Shown here in pieces: positions 58,280 through 64,000 of a stretch of DNA of 64,000 nucleotides (the stretch's first letter is position 1; every line of letters begins with the position of its first letter). Made by a program: the position numbers and the translations under genes. The notes beneath the pieces were generated by a model, which saw only the letters and a program-made list of their open reading frames with translations, made no database searches and had not been told where the DNA came from. Source of the stretch: Helicoverpa zea (taxonomy: Eukaryota > Arthropoda > Insecta > Lepidoptera > Noctuidae); the NCBI RefSeq assembly GCF_022581195.2, contig NC_061473.1:6510001-6574000 (forward strand), in the 5' to 3' direction.

Positions 58280-61200
58280 ATGTACCTTCTTATGCTTGAA
58301 ATAGTGGTGTCAAAAGTCAGTTTTCAATGGTTTTCAAGCACTAAAGTACATTGAAAATAATTTATCGATTTGAAATCGGAATGTGATCTATTGAATTTCA
58401 AACGTAGCCTTTCAAAAATGAGGCACGCGACGAATGAATTGCTTAGATTGTTCACTTGTCTACGTACTTTGCTCTGACTAAGTTAGTAGCTTTTATAATA
58501 TAACTCCGGATTCGCACGAGATAACAGTATTTCCTCACTACTTAATGTATGTCATTGATGGATGTATGTCACTGTGCAGTCTACCGTACATATAAACCTT
58601 CCTATTTAATCACTCTATCTATTAAAAGAAACCGCATGAAAATCGGTTGCGTAGTTTTGAAGATTAAGCGTACACCGGGACTACGGGACAGAAAAAGCGA
58701 CTTTGTTTTATAATATTATGTAGTGATGTAATATTGATTGACCGCATGAAGAGTAACCGCGCACTACAGACTAAACAGACCCACAGACGATCAACCAACA
58801 GGTGGCCTGATGTTTGTGTTGTGTTTAAAGAAAATCTTGAATGCAATCTAAATCTTTAGTCGGTCTAAAAGCGACCAAATACCTGATCGTTGTTATGTGC
58901 GTACTAACATTATTTTTCATACCAACCGATAAGCCCGAACAAACTGTCGACCGACTAAAAGTTTGCAGTGTGCATTCTGAGACTCGATATTAGGAATTCC
59001 TTTTGACGGAGTACGTAAAGTACCTAGGTGAACACGTTAGGTATGTGCTGATAATGTTGATGAAGATGATGAAAGAGAACCTTCTTGTACTAGTTGTCAA
59101 GGTTGATGTGTATCATGCACGCCTAATTTAACTGAATTGCGGCAAACTTTCAAATGATGGAATTTTTAATACTTAGGTAATTACTGGATCACGTTATTAA
59201 TGATAGTGTGACCTTTTTTGCTGTCCTTGCGTCCCGAGGTAAATATTTCTCGGATAAAATTAAAGCCCAGCCTAGAGTCTAGGCTATGCTATGTAACGAA
59301 AGCGTGAAAAACTGTCAGAGAAGTTAATTGAATTTCACATTTATAATTTTATTATGTAGTAAGAATTATTAATGCTATAATTAGGTACTATACACACGTA
59401 CACTTAAATGCCTTCCTCTCTTTCTTTTGCTGTGCCCATCAGGGTCCAAAATTGAGACAATAATTTTATATTTTCCACCCAATGTACATTATGGAATGCG
59501 ATAAACAATATGATATGATACATTATGTAGGTACATTGAACCTGGAAGTCAGCCGTTTACCAACAAATTTTGTTATTTTTCTACATACTAAGAACATCAA
59601 GCTTTCGTGTAATTTTGGAAACAATATGGACCGTGTTTTGTTTTTCTCTATAAAGGCACGTGCATAACGAAGCTATGTTTATGTTCGCGATGAACTACAC
59701 AACTATTATGGGTGATTTTCCACTTTCATGATCTCCAAAACATGCGCGCTTTTGTGTACAGCTGAAGGAAAATGGTCGTGTAAAAGAAAAGTTGGTGCCT
59801 ACCACAGTAAATAAAGCGATTTCGAGTTAGCAAACTATACTCAAAATCATTTATTCAAACTCAGTTGCACAAGAGCACTTTTTGAACATCAAAATATAAA
59901 ATATAGTCCCCAAAACCCTTTTACACTACTAGGTACTTCTTATATTATTATGTGTATTTGTTGGAAAATTAAAGAAGACTAATAAATTGAGCTTACAAGT
60001 ATAAGATTTTGGAACTCATTTCAAGTCTTAAACGTAAGATCTGCATCTTACTACCAAGTATATATCACTATTAAAAACTATTTTTGGAGTCACGGCAATC
60101 AAAGCATGGAAACTCAATAGATATCTAGCTGTTATCTCTCTCTATGTTTAAAAATTAAATCAGCTCAAAAGTTTTGACTTTGGAGCTTACGACTTTCGAA
60201 TTTATGACAAGTAAGGATTGCTGCTAAAATGATAGCAATTTAAATTGGAAAATCCGAAAAACCAGTGTGTCGTTTGCCTGTACTACAACAAGGCAGTTGA
60301 CACAATCAAGATGTTATCTGGGGCGTACACCTCGAGTCGACAGGTTTCACACTCGTCGTCACTCGCATGAGCAACTGTCATCGTACTGTATCATATCATA
60401 TGTTGGCTTTACCTGCATTCATTGTAGAAAAACTCCATCCATCTCCCGAGGCTTTTCCCAACTATGATAGGGTCGGCTTCCAGTCTTTGTAAAAAACTAT
60501 AGGTAATACTTAAGAAGAGAATATTTTTGGATTTTGATTGAATTGAGGAGGCCAGGTCTGCATCGTTTTATGTATAACATTAATACTCAAATGTTGCCTG
60601 TAAAATTGGAAGACGATCCAAACTTAAATATCTGGGAAAGTCCTCTTACAGCTAGGTTCGTTCATCAAGTTTAATTACCTACGCTCGATTGGGTATTGTG
60701 TAACATAGGAGTTAAGCGATCGTTTAAGTAAGCATGGTAACAAGTTACGGTACCTTGTTAAATTCAGGATAATTTTGTAAATCTCAATCTGTAATCTGAC
60801 CAGTCCTTGGGACCTGAAACTATCCATTCGGGTTATGATGACGACAATTTGATGCCAGTATTTCGCAAAAAAAGCCCAAAGACGTAAATTCAAGAATTGA
60901 TTGATTTAAACAAACACTAATATTTATGAGTAAGTTTACACTTACATATTTTCCTCATCTGATAAGCGTTATAAGTACCTACTCCTTGTTAAACAAGATG
61001 ATGAAGATCTTTTTACAATTAATAGATAACAATTTAATTACTAAGAAAATTCTTAATTAACTTTCATTTTCAGTGGGAAGTTACTTTTCTGTGAATAAGA
61101 AAAACTTTCTTCTAACTTAAGTTTTAATTTTAAATTAAAGAAATGCATCATCTTAATTTATTACGTTTTGAGAAATAAATTAATTGCATTTATTATTTTA

Positions 61201-62520
61201 AAGCTTTGATTTTAAGTAGATATAATGAAGAAATATATTCAAAATCTAACAATAATAATTCATAAAGACCCAGTAAATAAAACATAACACGAGGCAAAAC
61301 AAAACAAACTATTATAACAAGTACAGTCCACAACAAAAATCAAAGACATACCTATAACAACGTAATAAAAAAAACGCTATAAATAAAGATATAAATTAAA
61401 ATACTCCACATGTAACCCGATGACTATTAAAATGCATTCGTCTTTAGCGCTCAATAAATAACATAAAAAACAAGCCGCTATGTAAAACTGCTGTAACTGA
61501 CGATTTCCTCCTACCTACTAAAATTAACCGATCACTACATCTGGGTAGATCCCATTAAGGCCCCGTCTCTTCGGTCCATAAAGATGAAAACATTACACGT
61601 CCCCCTCTAACGTACTGCCGAACTCATTGAGCGAAAGAGACATCACCAAAAGATGTATTCTCGCAACTAATCAGACGTGTCCACTGTCCGGTGCGTGCGC
61701 ATCCCACGCCGAAATTATCTTTTAAAATCCCCAATTGGAGTACAACGTTTTTTTATTATGAAAATAATTTCACACATTTCCATAGCTTCAATTTTAACCG
61801 TTAAAGTCATTAAGTTATGGAAATTAACATATTTTAAGCTCATAGTTTTCCAAATTCGTGAAATCGGAGATAAGTACTTTTGAAAATATATCTTATTTCT
61901 GTTGTTACAGAGCTTTAAGTTAAATGGTTCGTAACAACTTTACTTACAACTTATTGAAACGGTATCAAATAAGCTAGGTCTATGCGAGATAACTTGTAGC
62001 AATAGCGTTGTCCTTTTCTAATGTAAGCTCGATTGTTCCGTGAGTAAAAGAGACTGGTGTATTTCTCGGTTGCGACTTAAGGCTCTTTGCGTTCTCAATC
62101 GCTGACTTAACAGGTTTTTTTAGGAGTAACCAACAGTTTGCCAGATAATATTAATATGATGAAATACAGGCATACTGGTGTAATGAACTGAAAAAATATA
62201 ATTATTCACTAAGCAAGATAAATTAATTGTATTTTGCATAATGTACGTAGAAAATGATGCAAATTAAATTTCGTGGAACTAATACAATGGTTTTAGAAAG
62301 ATTATTTTGCTAATAAATCCTATTAAAATAACTAAAATCCACATATGTAATAGCAGAGTTGACTAAAGATATTATGGATAAATAAATTATATACAAACTG
62401 TCACGCAGTCAAATAAGTTACACAGTCACAAATTTTATCCTACGAGTTTTGTAAAAAAGAAAACTTTCACACAAATAAATACCCAGTATTTATTTTATAA
62501 AACTACTCCTATTCAAACAA
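58280..62520. other. Gene-poor stretch
   Basis: AT-rich with short chance ORFs. Includes a MITE D end near 58575, a repeat piece near 59845-59960 (gcactttttgaacatcaaaa) related to 21580-21637 and 43310-43400, and a SINE 3' piece near 60430-60490. No gene recognised. Confidence 0.4.
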
Positions 62521-62559
62521 CCATGAAAGCAACTGCAAACCCCATACCAAAGAAAAGAC

Positions 62560-62790
62560 ACAAACGTTGCGAGCCCCTGCGTTCAGCGGCGGGCCGCGCC
62601 GGCCTGCGCTTGCGACTCCAGTCGATCGAGCACAGCCGTCTGCGCAGTGCCTCGCCGCGTCACCGTCCATCTATTACGAACTTTTTTCACACCACCTCCG
62701 AAGCAAAGACATTCAAAATAATAAAAAAACTCGTGAAAGTGTCAAAGTGTAAAGTTCCCGTGTGTTAATGTTAAAAGCTAGTGACGAGTT
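62560..62790 (+). promoter_or_regulatory. Candidate 5' end (promoter/leader) of a gene leaving the window
   Basis: A GC-rich run (gttcagcggcgggccgcgcc and onward) followed by a purine-rich leader-like stretch (gtgaaagtgtcaaagtgtaa). In this AT-rich sequence that pattern is usual around first, often non-coding exons. An 81-codon ORF from 62523 is low-complexity basic and unrecognised. No downstream exon is visible by 64000. Confidence 0.3.
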
Positions 62791-64000
62791 GCAGTAAAAG
62801 TTCGAATTGTTGGATGTACTGAATTTTTCAAGAATATTTTGTGCTTTTTTTATTTTTGTTTTGGGGGCAGTGATGTACATTGATAACTATATACATTGAC
62901 GTTGTAACGTTTGTTATACAAGTTTAATGGTGCGTATTTATTGGTTATATTTGCTGAAGTCTAGATAAATATTTGATGGAAATACTGGAGTATGTCTCAG
63001 TTATCTGGGTTTATTGTGTGTTTTGTTTTCTTTGATATCTGAGTGCACATTGCAGATATTGAATTGATGCTTATAGTATCTAACACATTAGAAATGAAAA
63101 ATATTGCTGCAATTCTAATTTGTTTACTATACTTCACATTCACTAATTAATCCTTATTAAGATTAATTGAGTAAGTGACTTAAGTCTTATATCAATGTAT
63201 CTTGATATTCGTACAATGTAAGTAGGTAATATATTTTTTTTTCAATATACATTGACATGATGATAGGTTACGAGGGTAAGGGATATATAATGTATGCAAC
63301 CCGTCTCACTTAATTTGAATATGCATACATAAATATATAAACGCGTAGGTTAAAATAACTTTAAACAAAATAAGGTCGTCTGAAGGCATTTTAATTGATG
63401 ATCGTAAAGAACAAATTTAACATTATTTTTTTTAAGTTAAAATTATAATTAATGAGTACCTACTTACTTGCTAATCATTACTTAGTTGGTACTTATTTAA
63501 ATAAACCTTTTTTTTAACACGAATACAAAATTAACAACTGTAAAATTTCCCCAAGAGATAAAAATAAAAACTGAGAGTTAAAATACACAGGTAGTATTGA
63601 ATTAAATGCCTTTTTATTTTTTTCCATAAAATAATAAAACAACTCTTCATTGCGCCTTCTTACCAAACATTATATAATAAAATAACTTCAAACGTATAAA
63701 AAAATCTCTAAATTGTAAAAAAGAACAAAAAATAAAAAGTCGCTGTAACATCGCTTTTGACCACTTTTTCACGCACCGCTGTGGAAAGCGTGCCAAAAAT
63801 CGGCGAGCAATTTTCCATATATTGGCTACAAAGACATACCAACAGTTAAGAAAGTGCTATTACAAATGAATGACTTAGCAAGATGTTAGCTCTGCAAATA
63901 TGAAAGTAATAAAGATTTTAATAGATTGCGTACACGCGATTAGGGTACTTACCTACCTACATGTGATTGCTTGACGATCTCTGCTATATGTCATTTGCTA
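62791..64000. other. Window end, AT-rich, no gene seen
   Basis: No ORF of interest, no recognisable repeat beyond poly-A/T runs. Confidence 0.4.

Noticed and set aside
62523..62768. 81-codon basic ORF as a gene
   Set aside because: Low-complexity Arg/Ser/Lys composition from a GC-rich stretch, no domain; better seen as possible leader sequence.

Overview
The window looks like nuclear DNA of a moth (Lepidoptera, probably a noctuoid; species not determinable here). It is AT-rich, genes are split into short exons with GT-AG introns, and introns and gaps are packed with repeat types I associate with moth genomes: tRNA-derived SINEs, a CTATACTAATATTATAAA-type repeat, a GGGTTCCGTA-type repeat, RTE-like LINEs and many small inverted-repeat elements. 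There is no sign of bacterial or viral organisation.

Layout. (1) 860-20535, plus strand: most of a secreted ADAMTS-like zinc metalloprotease (12 coding exons in any one transcript; 5' end outside the window) with furin sites, HEVGHLLGAVHD zinc motif, Met-turn, a short Cys-rich part and a Thr/Pro-rich tail instead of thrombospondin repeats. Two alternative versions of one exon (14528-14580, 14901-14956) are predicted to be mutually exclusive. One intron holds a complete RTE-like LINE (5547-9578) with an 11-bp target duplication. Another holds the whole antisense HOP2/PSMC3IP meiotic recombination gene (11659-12463). (2) 22022-24420, minus: a five-exon Myb/SANT-like (zeste-type) DNA-binding protein, with a Harbinger-type element carrying a transposase N-terminal remnant just upstream. 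(3) 25759-26807: a decayed DNA transposon with long terminal inverted repeats. (4) 29999-30190, plus: an orphan THAP-domain exon. (5) 30983-34370, minus: a TMEM14-family gene (4 exons), divergently arranged with (6) 35726-48003, plus: GCLM, the modifier subunit of glutamate-cysteine ligase (6 exons). (7) 48004-64000: no convincing gene, only repeats, plus one GC-rich stretch near 62.5-62.7 kb that could be the 5' end of a gene leaving the window.

The genes do not form a pathway. TMEM14 (heme precursor transport in vertebrates) and GCLM (glutathione synthesis) share a 1.36-kb head-to-head intergenic region, so common control is possible but unproven. The most distinctive signals are the alternative protease exons, a 56-bp-TIR foldback family in which one copy has had one arm overwritten by the inverse of the other, a perfect 67-bp-arm palindrome in GCLM intron 1, an apparently identical 459-bp tandem duplication in GCLM intron 2, and several nested transposons whose boundaries can be read from target duplications. 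All splice sites are read by eye, with reading phase checked arithmetically.
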